From Sabellastarte sp. h YS-2021 (Eukaryota; Annelida; Polychaeta; Sabellida; Sabellidae), in NCBI GenBank assembly GCA_964017235.1, contig OZ024933.1, positions 59,812,255 through 59,876,254 of the forward strand: a stretch of DNA of 64,000 nucleotides, in the 5' to 3' direction. The notes under the pieces were generated by a model that saw only the letters and a program-made list of their open reading frames with translations, made no database searches and was not told the origin of the DNA. The position numbers were made by a program, and so were the translations under genes. Shown here in pieces: positions 44,501-55,895 of this stretch (position 1 is the stretch's first letter; each line of letters starts with the position of its first letter).

Positions 44501-47500
44501 ACAATGGTACTATTTTGTCACCTCTTTCTTGGATATTGATATTTCTGTACATACAAGATTTATAGGTTCTACTTATACCTTGTTATTCCCATTGAAAAGT
44601 AACACTGTGCATCAAATTAGGTTCTAGTTATGGCAACTTTCTATAAGTCGAACTTCTAGTTATCCTTATATTTTGCACTAATAATTGTTGGGACTTAGAA
44701 ACTACTTCTACTTACTGCAATATTCTACTTATGTCCGTTCTACTTATACCAAATCTACTGTATACCAACAGGGGTCCTCAGTGGCCTCATAGTTACTCAG
44801 TCTGGTGTCTTATCATAGGCTGTCACCTCTGTTTGGGTGTTGCTCCCACAGGTGGCAGTGTTGAGGGCATGTCCTAACATGATGCTGGCTGTTGAACTGA
44901 TTGTGGAACCCCAACTTTGAACTTTGTCATGAATACCATGACTAGTTAAGGTGCTTTCCTGAAAAACATAAAACAAATTATAACTCATGCTTTTATGCAG
45001 CGGTAAAACACATACATCATTATCATTAAAACAAATTGCAGTAGTTTTACCAGTTTCTGTAGTTTTGAAGGTTATAAGGTTAAAACAGGATCCTGTCATG
45101 ACCATTAATACTGGGAGATACCTGTCGATGTTCATTTAAAAATATATATATATATTAAACTAAATTATGGAGAATACACAAATCACAAATTTAACCAAAA
45201 TTTAACCTAAAAGCTTTTCAAAAATGCCTCTCTCAAAACATACTTTACTGAATCTATCTTCTCATGTGGTTGGCTGATTTTATGTTTACCTTTCAACTAG
45301 GTAAAACCCCAAGGAGTCTTTTTTGTTTACTTTATATTTTTAAATTTATGGCTAGTTCTGTCATTTTAATCAGTAACAGTATCAAATTTTCACAAATTAT
45401 GATAGTGGTTAGTGTTTTATTTATTGTTTACAAGTTTAGAATCTAATGGTTGTACTTCAATTTTACCGATCATTGCTCGGCAGTGACCTGGGTCACCCCG
45501 CACGTGATAATAGCAGACTTTGCAAATATCAATACCCAGCACTAGTGAACATTAAGCCTTAGGTTTCTTTTATGTCCTTATAGCTCTCTACATGGTTATC
45601 CAGAGCTGGTGGTCAGTTGCAAATATATGAAATCTCGAGAACCTAATGATGTTAAAAGGTTGAGTGCAAATTAATGCTTTTCTAGTCTCAACAATTTTGG
45701 GAAAAAACTTACTTTTTCAGCAAAGATTTTACTTTTACTCAGTCTTCCATAAAAAAAAAGTAGAGTAATTAAGATCTTATGAAGCCATAAAGTTTTTCCA
45801 GTTAAGATATTTTGAGGTCTAGTTTTTCTTTCAAGGTTGTTTCATCCTTCACTTGTCATGTGTTTCAGGTTTTATCCTGTGTGGAATATCACTGTATCCA
45901 TATGCTAAGCATGTGTTTTATGTCCAGTTTGTTAGTCTGTTATTTGACAATGTCTTGTTACCTTGCACTTCTCATGTGATTCAGATTCTTGTTACCTTTC
46001 ACTTGTTATGTGTTTCAGATTCTTCTTCCTGTTCCTGATGTCACTGTCTGTTCACATGGTCAGCGTGTTTGGTCTGAGTCTTCTCTACGTACTAAAAAAC
46101 CGGTCCACACTCATCACCCCCAACAATATTGTGCTGTATCCTTTTGTTTGTGGGAAGAGTTATACTGTGGGTATGCAAAATAACATGCAATATTGAAAGA
46201 CTAAAAGATTATTTAGTATAAGAATATATGAACACAAAACATCAATGATAAACTTGAAGTAGATGTTAGTGTCTAGACTTTTCATATCTGCAGGACTCAA
46301 CAACAATAACATAAGACTTTTTTATGTTTAATCCATTACAAGCAATTTAGAGAGACTTCAGCTCATATTTATGGACATTCTTAGATTTAGAATTTTCTAA
46401 GAAAAAAATGCCTCCATGTTTTAGTACATCCCAAGCAAACAAAGGTTATGAAGTGTCGTAACCAAAACATGGCAGGTCTGCTCAATGTAACTGCAATAAA
46501 AGTCTGCAAATGCCAAAAAAATATGGATTAAAAGCTTATAATTTGTTCAGATTTTGGGTATGTTCCCAGTATTTTGAGTCTTCCTTCCATTATATGTGCT
46601 GACAAGCGAAGTGGTGGTTGTAAAATGTCCTCATGGTATTTCAGTAAAATGCTGTCCATACTGAGACACCGGGCCCTACCGACCCATCCCTAGAGTCTGA
46701 CCATTATGGTATAATTGTGACTAACTTCTCTGTGTACCTACTCTACATGCACATTAGTTTAGCAACTGGTTCTGTTGATACAGAATCTAAAGCAATAAAG
46801 ATGGAAAGAGGCCCTCTTCAAGAAGTGGTTTATGATAGGTTTACGATTTGAAGTAATAAAAAAAATCTACGATCTAGGCTTTAGTTTAAAAGTTTAACCC
46901 TCTTTGTGAAGTGGTTTATGATAGGTTTATAATTTGAAGTATTAAAAAGATCTACGATCCAGGCTATAGTTTACGATGAGGTTTAAAATGCATTCCCAAT
47001 GCACAAGATATTTTTCCGATGGCTTCACGATTGGTGTTGCTATTGCCTCAGAAAATCTTCTGAAAGGATTACGATAGTTTCCCAATCCATCCAATTGGTT
47101 TACGATGGATCTAAGATGAAACAGATAGGTTTACAATTGCCACAAGATGGAAAAGATAGCTGTACGAGTGTAAGATAGATTTAAGATCGTTGTAAGATTA
47201 AAAGATGGCAATATGATAGGTTTACGGTGTCATAAGTCTGAGAATTGAGAAAGGTTTGTGATAATTTCAAGGCAGTCAGAAATTCTCATAAACTGTTACT
47301 GATGGACTCCCGAGTGCTGTACTTGTAAACCTATGGGAAGTACCATATTTTCCATACAGGATCTCTGTACAATGGCATTAAGATCATTAAGATGTATAAA
47401 ATTCATTTCCCAATTCCCAAATTTACACAGTTACGAGCAAGGTTTATGATACATCGCAGAAATGGAGCAGCCTTCTAACCGATCTCCAGACACAGTCTTA

Positions 47501-48997
47501 TCCAGACTGTTGCAGTACTTAATCTCTCAAAAGGGGACAGTAAAGTGCATCAATAGATTATTTCAAAATAGTATAGCTATTCGAATAACATGAGATTGTT
47601 CACCATGTTGGTGTTCTGTTGGTTAAACTTGACTATTAAAAATAATGCTCCTTGTTGCAACAATAAATTTCAGAATCTTTTGTGGTACAAATTTATGATG
47701 TTTTCCTTGACCTTGGTGTATAGTATATGTGTGATGGGGCTCATTGGGCTACTGTTTGTGCCTATCCTGGGCCTCACATTCTTCCATGTCTTCCTCGTTT
47801 CCAAAGGGAGGACAACCAATGAACAGGTATGTGCCATGGCCATTTTGAAAAGTTCAATATATTAGGTAAGAATGTTATATGGACTAAAATAGGGGTAATG
47901 ACCTTAAGAATATCTTGCAATTTCCTTGTGGTATTGGATTTGTGGTTCAGATATGCATTTATCTCCAGCTCATATAAGTAGCAAACAAATGAAAGTACAA
48001 GATTTTGGTTATTTGGTTGCTCTGGAAGAATTTTGTTTAGCTGTGCAATGTCATGATACAGTTTTGATTTGACCTCAATGGGGTGATGTTTGCCTTTGAA
48101 CTCTTTTACAGACCATTTATTGGGGAAATAAAATGCATAACAAGTTCATACTTTTCAGAGATATTGATTCCACATTCAGGCATGTAAGATTAGAATATTA
48201 TATTGTAACCCTGATTTTACCCTTGACCTTATTTCATTGACCTTGATCATTCAGATCTTGTGTGAGCCATTTCTAAAAAAACTGTAATATTTATTAAGTT
48301 TATGCATGCAAGGCGTATGCGGGGACGGCGGTTGGTGGAGCTGTGCAGTGTCATGGTTTGACCCTTGCCACTCTCACACTATTGATATATATTGCTTGTT
48401 ACACAGACTCTTTTTGTTTGGACAATTTAACCTCTTGTATCAGGTTATAGGCTTCTCTGATATTGTTTTATGTTTGTGAATGTCGGTAAAATAGAGAAAT
48501 TTCATCTACTTAATTGCCAATGAATAGTCAATAATTTTTTCGTCTGTTTTAGGTGACAGGCAAATTCCGGGGAGGTCACAATCCATTCACCAGAGGGTGC
48601 TGGCTCAACTGCAGATATACACTCTGTGGACCTCATTGGCCCAAGTATATATTTACACTCTATTCCTATTGTTTTTGATACAAATATATTAAAAAATAAA
48701 TAATTTTGCAGATTTATGTAATTTGTCTTACTAAATGATAATGTATGTATAAAAATTTCATCAGAAAATGGTTGCATTCTGCTGAGGAATGCTCTTTGTA
48801 TATGTGGTAAAATTTTTTAAGCCATTTGAGTTTTGTAGTTGCATTCAGTTCCTGAGATTTACATTAAAATTTTGTTTTTGTATCTTAATAGTTATTGGGG
48901 AGTGTCTAGCAATGGCTGTTGCCATGGCAATGCGTTTAAGATTTTTCAGTCTTAACCTTTTTTGGGTTTTCTACAGCCTAAACCTGAACATGGATTT

Positions 48998-49040
<43 letters not shown>

Positions 49041-52000
49041 TATATATTCTGTCAACATATTTAAAGGAGTACACAGTGGCTTTGGTCTTAAGGTCTGTAT
49101 ATATTGTGACAATATGACTGTATATACCTTGGCAATATGACATAAACTGACACAGTTCAATAAATAAGTTAAAACTGGTAGGATTGACCTCCATCACCTT
49201 GTCTAGTTTCTGAAAATGATTTGATATGAGCTGGTTGAAAATGATTTTTACTTTAAAAAATTCTCATAATACTCATGGTCAGATATTATTTCTTGACCAA
49301 TTTTGAAATTGTTTCGCCATCTTCCTCAATTTAAAGAATGCTTTTTTTTTTTTTTTTTTTTTTTTTCACTTTGATATATTTTATTCACCCTTTTTTCACA
49401 AAGTATTTTCCACAGATCCCGGGAGGGCGAGGGTAGCCAACCCCCCATCGGGTCTTTTGTATTTGGTATTACATATATAGATAAAACAGTAGGTAAAACC
49501 ACATGAGTTTACCAAGTTTTTAGTATCTTCATTACAGCAAATTTTTTGATCATTTGATTCACATTAGACACATCCAACATGTTGGATTTTGCCCTTTGTA
49601 CTTTACTGGTTGTACAATTACTACCTCTCTGGTCAAATTTCAAAAATATTTGTACTACATTTCCAGATACATTTACATACATATTTATATATTTATACCA
49701 CTCTGAACATCCAGAAATATCTCTCTTGGGATTGAATATAATGATATTACTTTCTTGCTATTGCATTACTGTATAGGTTAGTTGATTATATAGTGTTCTA
49801 TTATCTGCCATTGTTTGTCGAAAAGTTCCTCTTTGTGTGTTAATTTAGACAAGAATTGTTGTTCATTATAAATATTTTTTAAATGTAATCGCATCCCTTG
49901 GAAGTTTGGACTTCTCTTTTTCTTTGCGCAGTCAAATAAGTAATGCTTTGCAATTAAATAAAGAATATTATGTGATCGTTGTTTCTTATTCAGTTCACCT
50001 AGTAGTATGTGTTCTGGTTTTATGCTAACATTTTCCATTCAGTTTTTAGAGCTATAATTCCTTATATCCTCCCATAGTTTGTTTGCATGAGTACATGTAA
50101 CAAAAAGGTGTTCTATGCTTTCTTCTGATTGTTGGCATAATCTACATATATTGCTATCACAATTACCCATTTTTTTTCTTAGCGATAATGTTCCAAGTAT
50201 CCTATGTATGATTCGGTATTGAAGCCATACAAGGTTGTTATCTTTTATTGTGTTAAAGCATATTTTAAAAATTTTTGGCCAATCCTTCTCCGTTATTACT
50301 ACATTTAGTTTTTCATCCCACTTTTTAGATAGATTTTGATTTTGGCCTTTATCTTCATATGCTAGCACTATACGGAATTTCTTTGTTCCTTTTAAATGAG
50401 TCCTTAAGGCCAATGCATTTGATGGGTATATTGGCCCATATCTTGTTTTTTTTTCCTTCCCTATATAAGGTTTTACACACCTGTGAACTCTCATATATTC
50501 CAAAAAATTTGGTTTAATATTATAATTTGACTCTATTTCAGCTTTCGACATTAGGCCTCCATTGAGGTTCATAATGTCTGACACAAAAGATACTCCTTTT
50601 TGCCACCAGTTGGGTAGGAAAAGTTCATGTTTAGAAATATTAGGGTTGAACCATAAGGGAACAGACTCCTTATCCTCTGGCGAAAGATTTGAGTTATACT
50701 TATTTAAATATTCAACCCATGTATTTAAAACACCATTCCAGAATGGGTTTTTGGTCTGACTTGCCCTTTTTTTTGCCCATAGAGATCCAAAACATATCAG
50801 TTTCTCTTTAGAAGGGGTCGAGTATGTGCTGACCTTTTTCCACATAGGATTTTGGTCACCTACGAGTCTTTTGATCCAATTAATTTGAAGCCCTTTTATG
50901 AAACTCATTAGGTCTATCATTTCTAGACCCCCGTCTTCTTTATTTTGTACTAATTTTCTTCTACTGATTTTGTCTGGTTTTCCATCCCATACAAAACTAA
51001 ACATGATTTTTGTGATTTGTTTCACTAAGTTATCTGGGGGAGGTGGTAGCGATTGGAAGAGATGAACAAATTTTGACAGAATAATAGTTTTTAAAACTAT
51101 TATTTTTCCTATTGGAGATAATATTCTTTTCTTCCATGAATTAATAACTTTAGATACCCTTTGTAGAAGGGGCTCATAATTTTTTGTTGGTATGTCATCT
51201 AGGTTTGTTGAAAATGTTATACCTAACAGTTTAAATTCTGTTTGTCCCCAAGAGAGAGTTGTGTTCTTACAAAGTTTCGCTTTTGTGTGTTTTTTTTTTC
51301 CGAACCATATTAGTTCTGATTTATCCTTATTCATTTTTAACCCAGAGTAGGTGCCAAAGATTTCTATTATGTTGAGGGTGTTTTGGAGTGAGCCCTCCAT
51401 GCCATCTAGAAAGATAGTAGTGTCGTCAGCAAATTGTATTATCTTTACTTCGTCATTGCCTAATTTTATTCCTTTGACTAGTTTATTTTGGTCAATCATA
51501 ACTGTAAGAAAGAAAGAACAGATGATGAAGAGGTAAGGAGCTATAGGGTCACCTTGTCTACAACCTCTGCCAATCTGAATTGGGTCTGAGAGGTAACCAC
51601 ATTGAAGAACGGATGCGTAAACTTCTTTGTTTAGGGTATTAATCCATCTTATAAAACCGGTGCCGAAGCCTAATATTTTTAGACATTCATTTAAAAAGCT
51701 CCATGATATTGAGTCAAAGGCTTTTTCAAAGTCCACCAGAAGGAGTAGCCCTGGGATATTTTCTTTTTCTGCATAGTACATTATATCGTAGACTAGGCGT
51801 GTACAGTCGCTTATATTTCTACCTTTTAAAAATCCTGTTTGATTATTTGGTATGATTTTTTCCAAAATCGGTTTTAATCTATTCGCTATTGCTGCAGATG
51901 CAATTTTGTACACGACTGACAGCAATGTTATTGGACGCCAGTTTTTGATGAATTCTCTTGGCTTTTGCCCTTTTGGCAAGCAAGTAATCAGACCGTGCCT

Positions 52001-53435
52001 TAATGTTGTAGAGAGAATTCCGTTATCGTAACTTTCATTTAATGCATGCAATATAATATATTTGAGCTTTGCCCAAAAGGTCTTGTAGAATTCCGATGGG
52101 AAACCGTCTATACCTGGGGATTTTTCATTCTTCATGCGCAATAAAGCTTCACTTATTTCTGTTAACATTAGTTTTCCTTCTAGCTTTTCCATATCTGATT
52201 CATTTAACTGCGGCAAACTGTAGTTTTCTATAGCGCTTCTCAAGTTTAATTCTTTATTTTGACTATTCTGTTGGGCGAATAGTTTTTCGTAGAAGTTTTT
52301 AATCTCTTTTAGTATTAATTTCTGATCGTAAATATTAGTTCCATTTTCGACTTTTAATTTCTTTATTGTTTTTTCTGTAAAATTATATTTTTCTAAATTT
52401 TCAGAAAAATTTAGATGCTCGTTCTCCATCTTTTAACCAGTTTGCCCTGGATCTAATTCTGACACCATTCATTTTGTCTTCTCTTAGTTTTTCTAATTCA
52501 TTTCTTTTATTTTCAAGGTTTAAATCAATAATATTATTTACTTCTAGTTCTGCTATTTCATTGATCAATTCCTCCTCTTTCTTTAACCGTTTTTTTTTCT
52601 TAATTGTTGAGTATTTTATTGTTTCACCTCTTAATCTGAGTAATATTACTTCTAGAAGTAGACTGTAGCTAATGTTGTCATTAGGTCTCATGACACTGTC
52701 ATTAGTTGCCATATTGTATCTAGATGTTTCGTCATCTATTGCTTTATTCATTTGTATTAGATATTCTTTATCTTTTAGAATGGAACAGTTAAGTTTCCAG
52801 ATCCCCTTTCCTCTTATGAAATTACAAAAGGTTATGTCGAGTTCTAAGATAGAATGATCAGACCTGTATCCTGGTTTGATATCACAACTATTTATGATGT
52901 CTAACAGTGGGGTCGAAGCGATAAAGTAGTCTAAGCGTGCTTGTTTGATTGGGTTTTTCCTTCTCCAGGTATATCTTCTTTTTTCGGGATTTAGATTTCT
53001 GTATACATCACATAAATTTTGTTTTTCAATTATTTCTAATAGTTCTTTTCTTGCTCCTGGGTTATTTATGTGTTTGTAATTATCACAGTCTAATCTGGGG
53101 TCTAGTGTAAGATTTAGATCTCCGCTCAATAGAATATGCTTAACCCAAGAATGTCCAGGGCTAATAGGTTTTCAAGGAGTATCTTCGATTGCTTCTTGCC
53201 AAACAGATAACCAGACCCTATTATCTTCCCCAGTCACAGCCTCTCGTACAATAACGCTACGCATTCTTTTCACACTTTTTTTTATCACAACAGATTACTA
53301 CTCAGAAAACCCAGTGTTGATTACACCAAGTATGTGAAGAATGCTGCTGTGGCTTATCGTGTCCCAGATAACAACGTCAAGATATACATGGAGACCAGTA
53401 ATGGCGTCCAGAAGGGAACTCGGGATTACAAGAAG
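41391..53435 (+). CDS. DHHC palmitoyltransferase, ZDHHC5/8-like, seven internal exons
   Basis: Protein S-acyltransferase that would attach palmitate to cysteines of membrane-associated proteins. Seven phase-compatible exons (41391-41512, 43542-43699, 44202-44257, 46019-46135, 47724-47826, 48553-48644, 53294-53435) encode about 263 residues: end of a luminal loop, TM2 and DPG motif, the Cys-rich domain with DHHC, TM3, TM4, the TTxE-like motif (GRTTNEQ) and the start of the cytosolic tail. The motifs [16 protein letters not shown] and NPFTRGC are characteristic of the ZDHHC5/8 group. The N-terminal exon or exons and the long C-terminal tail are not found here. The 5' exon may lie left of the repeat block. 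All splice sites are GT-AG and no disabling change is seen. Confidence 0.92.
41597..42321. mobile_element. hAT-type MITE in intron, host of a second MITE
   Basis: Ends tagtgggtac and (in reverse complement) tagtggatat. Imperfect 8-bp flanks gaaactaa and gaaattag. Internal sequence near 42080-42200 is homologous, inverted, to 54840-54990 in the MITE at 54699-55088, so both belong to one family. Confidence 0.7.
41680..42022. mobile_element. hAT-type MITE nested in the MITE at 41597
   Basis: Termini tagggctgcc and (reverse complement) tagggctgtt, with a perfect 8-bp flanking duplication atatcaac (41672-41679 and 42023-42030). The inside holds a direct duplication of about 73 bp (ctctctcaccattactctac twice). 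The terminus matches that of the MITE at 7447-7893. Confidence 0.88.
43542..43699 (+). CDS. ZDHHC5/8-like exon b: Cys-rich domain, first half
   Basis: Acceptor tttttttctgcag and donor gtgagg. Encodes [18 protein letters not shown], then [20 protein letters not shown] and VCNNCIE. The Cys and His residues fit the zinc-binding pattern of the DHHC Cys-rich domain. An acidic patch precedes it, as in ZDHHC5/8. Confidence 0.93.
44202..44257 (+). CDS. ZDHHC5/8-like exon c: catalytic DHHC
   Basis: Acceptor tgtattttcag and donor gtacgt. Encodes [19 protein letters not shown], containing the catalytic DHHC cysteine and the conserved CPWVNNC. An intact active site supports a working enzyme. A MITE begins 15 bp into the following intron. 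Confidence 0.95.
44273..44760. mobile_element. Tc1/mariner-pogo type MITE in intron
   Basis: The left end cagtggatttggtctaagtc pairs with the reverse complement of the right end, cagtagatttggtataagta. TA flanks both sides (44271-44272 and 44761-44762). No ORF. It lies 15 bp after exon c, so insertion did not disturb the donor. Confidence 0.85.
44763..45850. other. Intron c-d sequence
   Basis: Nothing firm. 44770-44890 has a look of a retroposed short element (gtggcctcatagttactcag, then a run toward ggtgttgctcccacagg), but box A and B motifs could not be confirmed. Confidence 0.3.
45846..46018 (+). promoter_or_regulatory. Triplicated 3' splice-acceptor motif before exon d
   Basis: The sequence cttcacttgtcatgtgtttcag (ending 45868), then gcacttctcatgtgattcag (ending 45984), then cacttgttatgtgtttcag (ending 46018) are clear relatives. 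Only the last gives the conserved reading frame. The one at 45984 is 34 bp upstream and would shift the frame. Confidence 0.6.
46019..46135 (+). CDS. ZDHHC5/8-like exon d: TM3 and loop
   Basis: Acceptor cttgttatgtgtttcag. Encodes [20 protein letters not shown] followed by [18 protein letters not shown], the third membrane span and part of the luminal loop. Donor gtatcc after GTG CT. Two upstream copies of the acceptor motif exist (see the separate entry). Confidence 0.9.
46830..47260. other. Intronic stretch of irregular tttacgat / aagat words
   Basis: Variants of gtttacgat, ctacgat, aagat and gataggttta recur many times without a fixed period; two imperfect blocks (46825-46885 and 46910-46975) are direct duplicates (gtggtttatgataggttta). 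Possibly a degenerate tandem repeat. Confidence 0.45.
47724..47826 (+). CDS. ZDHHC5/8-like exon e: TM4 and TTxE-like motif
   Basis: Encodes [20 protein letters not shown], then [14 protein letters not shown]. The start at 47724 (acceptor cttggtgtatag) was chosen because it fits the phase left by exon d. The stronger-looking tttcag at 47671-47673 would put the exon out of frame. Donor gtatgt. Confidence 0.88.
48553..48644 (+). CDS. ZDHHC5/8-like exon f: NPFTRGC region
   Basis: Acceptor tctgttttag and donor gtatat. Encodes [20 protein letters not shown] then [23 protein letters not shown] is a strong signature of the ZDHHC5/8 group. The following 4.6-kb intron holds the antisense LINE. Confidence 0.92.
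49000..49039 (+). repeat. Poly(T) tract, 40 bp
   Basis: Uninterrupted T40 in the intron after exon f. It may be the tail of an antisense retroposed copy, but no body was recognised to its right. Confidence 0.9.
49778..52429 (-). pseudogene. LINE reverse transcriptase ORF with in-frame stop
   Basis: RT domain landmarks in order: [72 protein letters not shown], then [10 protein letters not shown] with the catalytic ADD. The C-terminal part has [18 protein letters not shown], the Cys/His knuckle of L1-like ORF2. The pattern fits the L1/Tx1 group. A TGA at 50039-50041 interrupts the frame, which then continues for 86 residues to 49778. Not expected to encode a full product. Confidence 0.88.
52401..53129 (-). 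pseudogene. LINE endonuclease fragment and linker
   Basis: Contains [30 protein letters not shown] and [12 protein letters not shown], the C-terminal half of an APE-type endonuclease (SDH catalytic motif). A Lys/Glu-rich linker follows and ends [12 protein letters not shown]. The RT ORF continues in another frame, so a one-base frameshift lies near 52400-52430. The N-terminal half is missing because of 5' truncation. Confidence 0.85.
53294..53435 (+). CDS. ZDHHC5/8-like exon g: start of cytosolic tail
   Basis: Acceptor tatcacaacag and donor gtaagt. Encodes [20 protein letters not shown], then [19 protein letters not shown] and KGTRDYKK. The frame is set by exon f. The remaining tail exons were not found up to 64000. 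Confidence 0.88.
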
Positions 53436-54605
53436 GTAAGTTTGCTTTTAACAAAAATATATCATCAAGCCGCGTGAAATTTTTAATTTCTTTCTTGGGT
53501 AAAATCTGCTACTCTAAATGGTGGTTTTTCTGGTCAGTTTTCTGTGCTGTTATAGTGTGTGGCCAGTTGTTTATTTATTTGTATGTATTTATTTTTTTCA
53601 AATTTGCAGTGAACATTTGCGGATCTCTTGCAAATATTGCCTCATGATTTTACTTGTACTGTAAAAACAATGGAAAATAGAAAAGTAAAGTGAAAAAAAA
53701 AAAAAATTAGAAGAATTTTCTTAATGTTTTGTCCTTGATATCTGCTGCTGAACATCTGATTGCAGTTTTTGACACACATTTCATTTTTAAGTAGACAACT
53801 CTTAACACCTGAGGCCCTCTTCTCAAAGATTATATATCAGTTCTTAGCTTTAAATAAATATTTTTCTTATCTTAATAATCTTTCGCACTTCTTAAAGACT
53901 TAATATGATATTTTATTTTGAAACAAATTTCCATTATAGTAAAAAAAAAAAGTGCCTTTTTCATTTCAGAAAAACTTATTTAGAAATATTCAGCATTACT
54001 TATTAAACTAATTCCTCACTGGAGGAAAGAATTACTTAGAATTTTTCATTGCACTAAAGATTAGCCTTGTAAAATATAGAAAAATTCTGTATTTTAATTT
54101 AAGAAAAAAGAATGTTTGTGCTTACTAGCACTGATCTGTGAAACATAAACTGATCTTGAAAGTAATTAACTCCAAAGGGGTAGAAGTCCCACAGAAGGAT
54201 CAGGTCTCAGACCATTTTCTTCAAGGTTAAACTTTTTTTCCTTTTTTTTTTAAATTGATACTTTTTCACATGTGACATAAACAGGATTATTGATCCGTTC
54301 ATTGTAGTGTATCAGTCATATTTATTGCTTTCTTAAACCATTAATTCCAACTAATTACAACTAAACACTAAATTTTTCTTCCACTTGGGCTATTTATTAA
54401 GTTGAATCCTAGAATGTTCTCTGCATTTATGATTTTTCACTGTATTTTTCCAGAATTAAAAATGTTCAGAGTTCTTCAGTATTTTAATATTTTCTTATTG
54501 TGAGCAAAGTTTATGCAAAAGACATACAAAGTACAACAACTTCTGTAGTCTTGCAGTTTATTTCAAACCTGGGCATTAGTTTGGAAATATGCAGTATATT
54601 AATGA
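53436..54605. other. Intron or downstream sequence, AT-rich
   Basis: No exon was recognised. Short A runs (53693-53706, 53941-53951) and T runs occur. The expected C-terminal exons of the ZDHHC gene are not apparent. Confidence 0.45.
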
Positions 54606-55162
54606 CAGTAGACTCTTTACCACTACTATAACCTTCTAATATACACATGATTTTGGTTCAAAACTCGACTTATACCGACTAAAATCTGTTTTATTTACTA
54701 GTGGGTAAATCATTTGGCTGTGTGGATATCGATATTAGATGTAAAAATATTTCAATATCACCGATATCAGGGTAGAAATATTGTCTTACGAAATAGACCG
54801 AATCCGAGATCCCGAAAACTTTTTGTTTTATTAAACTAGCATATCCCCAACTGCTAACAGTAAAATTTACCAAAACAAAACATGGCAGTTTTCATCAAAA
54901 ACGCAGTAAAACTAGAAAAATATGAGATAAAAGTTACAATATCTTTAGGGTTTATTTCAAATATTTGCAGTGTCAGTGTATAGTTTCACTTAAATTAGCA
55001 ATATTGATATACGTCTTAAGACATCAATATCGGACACCCTGTCCCAAGACAATAATATCACTGATATCGATAAACAATGTACCCACTAGTATTTACTGAA
55101 GTATTGACATGCTAACACCTATATCCCACATTTGCTATATTCCAGTTACAGAGAGTCTACTG
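54606..55162. mobile_element. Tc1/mariner-pogo type MITE, interrupted
   Basis: The left end cagtagactctttac and the right end (reverse complement) cagtagactctctgtaac form inverted repeats. TA follows on the right. The left flank is GA, probably mutated. It contains the hAT MITE 54699-55088. Confidence 0.72.
54699..55088. mobile_element. hAT-type MITE nested in the MITE at 54606
   Basis: Perfect 9-bp terminal inverted repeats tagtgggta / tacccacta. 8-bp flanks ttatttac (54691-54698) and gtatttac (55089-55096) agree at 7 of 8 positions. Same family as 41597-42321, opposite orientation. Confidence 0.83.
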
Positions 55163-55895
55163 TATAACTCATCTGATCTATTGTATGTCTTTGTCAGATT
55201 TATCCCAGTGTTTATGTTTCTAACTGAAATGACTTCCTATTTCCCCACTAAAGCAATTTGTATTATTATTCAAAACTTGAAGTGGTGTTTTTTTTTGGGG
55301 GGGGGGGGCTTTCTGCTACAATTTTGATTTGTCACCATTTTGTGTCCCTACTCTTAACCCTGTGTACAGAAAATACCAGCATTCAAACATTTTATTTTTG
55401 AAGATGAAAACATGTTTAAAATTTTTTTTTTCTTTTAATACATGTGAAACTCCAACAGGTTCAGAGTTATTGACTGTGTTTTCCTGCAAAACATAAAAAT
55501 CTTAATTATACTTTTGTTTCATTACTAACCGCAAAGAAAATTGGTTTGCTAACTTATTCTAACTTTTTGGGTTATGTTTATAGCTGTAGATAACTTTAGT
55601 AGACATTTTGGTTATGCTATCGGTTGAGGTCATAACACTGTTATACTTGAGAAACTCCTTAAAAATCTTGGCTTGATTGGTCTCCTCAGAAAAACCAACA
55701 TTTGGCTAGAACTTTTCAAAATCACTTTTTGATTTCAAAGTTAAAATATGTAATTATTATTTTCTGCATTTTAAACACTCCAAATTGTAAGGTTTTCAAA
55801 ACTAACAAAAAAGGTTTCTTATCATTTTGGACTATCAGGTGGTTTGCTTTATTGCTTGTTTGATAATAGGTCAAATATGTGTGTCAAAGCATATA
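55163..55895. other. AT-rich spacer
   Basis: No gene or element was recognised. Contains a T run plus G10 tract (about 55292-55310). Confidence 0.4.

Larger units (their letters stand above)
49342..53146 (-). mobile_element. L1-group LINE, 5'-truncated, antisense in the ZDHHC intron
   Basis: Reading the minus strand: partial apurinic endonuclease, reverse transcriptase, C-terminal zinc-knuckle-like region, 3' UTR (49367-49777) and a poly(A) tail (T25 at 49342-49366 on plus). The 5' end stops inside the endonuclease near 53146. A short candidate target duplication aagaatg occurs at 49334-49340 and 53147-53153. Opposite orientation to the host gene is the usual survivor class in introns. Confidence 0.88.

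Noticed and set aside
44770-44890. tRNA-derived SINE
   Set aside because: The sequence looks suggestive, but no clear box A plus box B spacing or tail could be found.
47674-47723. Upstream extension of exon e from the acceptor at 47671-47673
   Set aside because: The frame is open, but the phase does not fit exon d; starting at 47724 gives a continuous conserved TM4.
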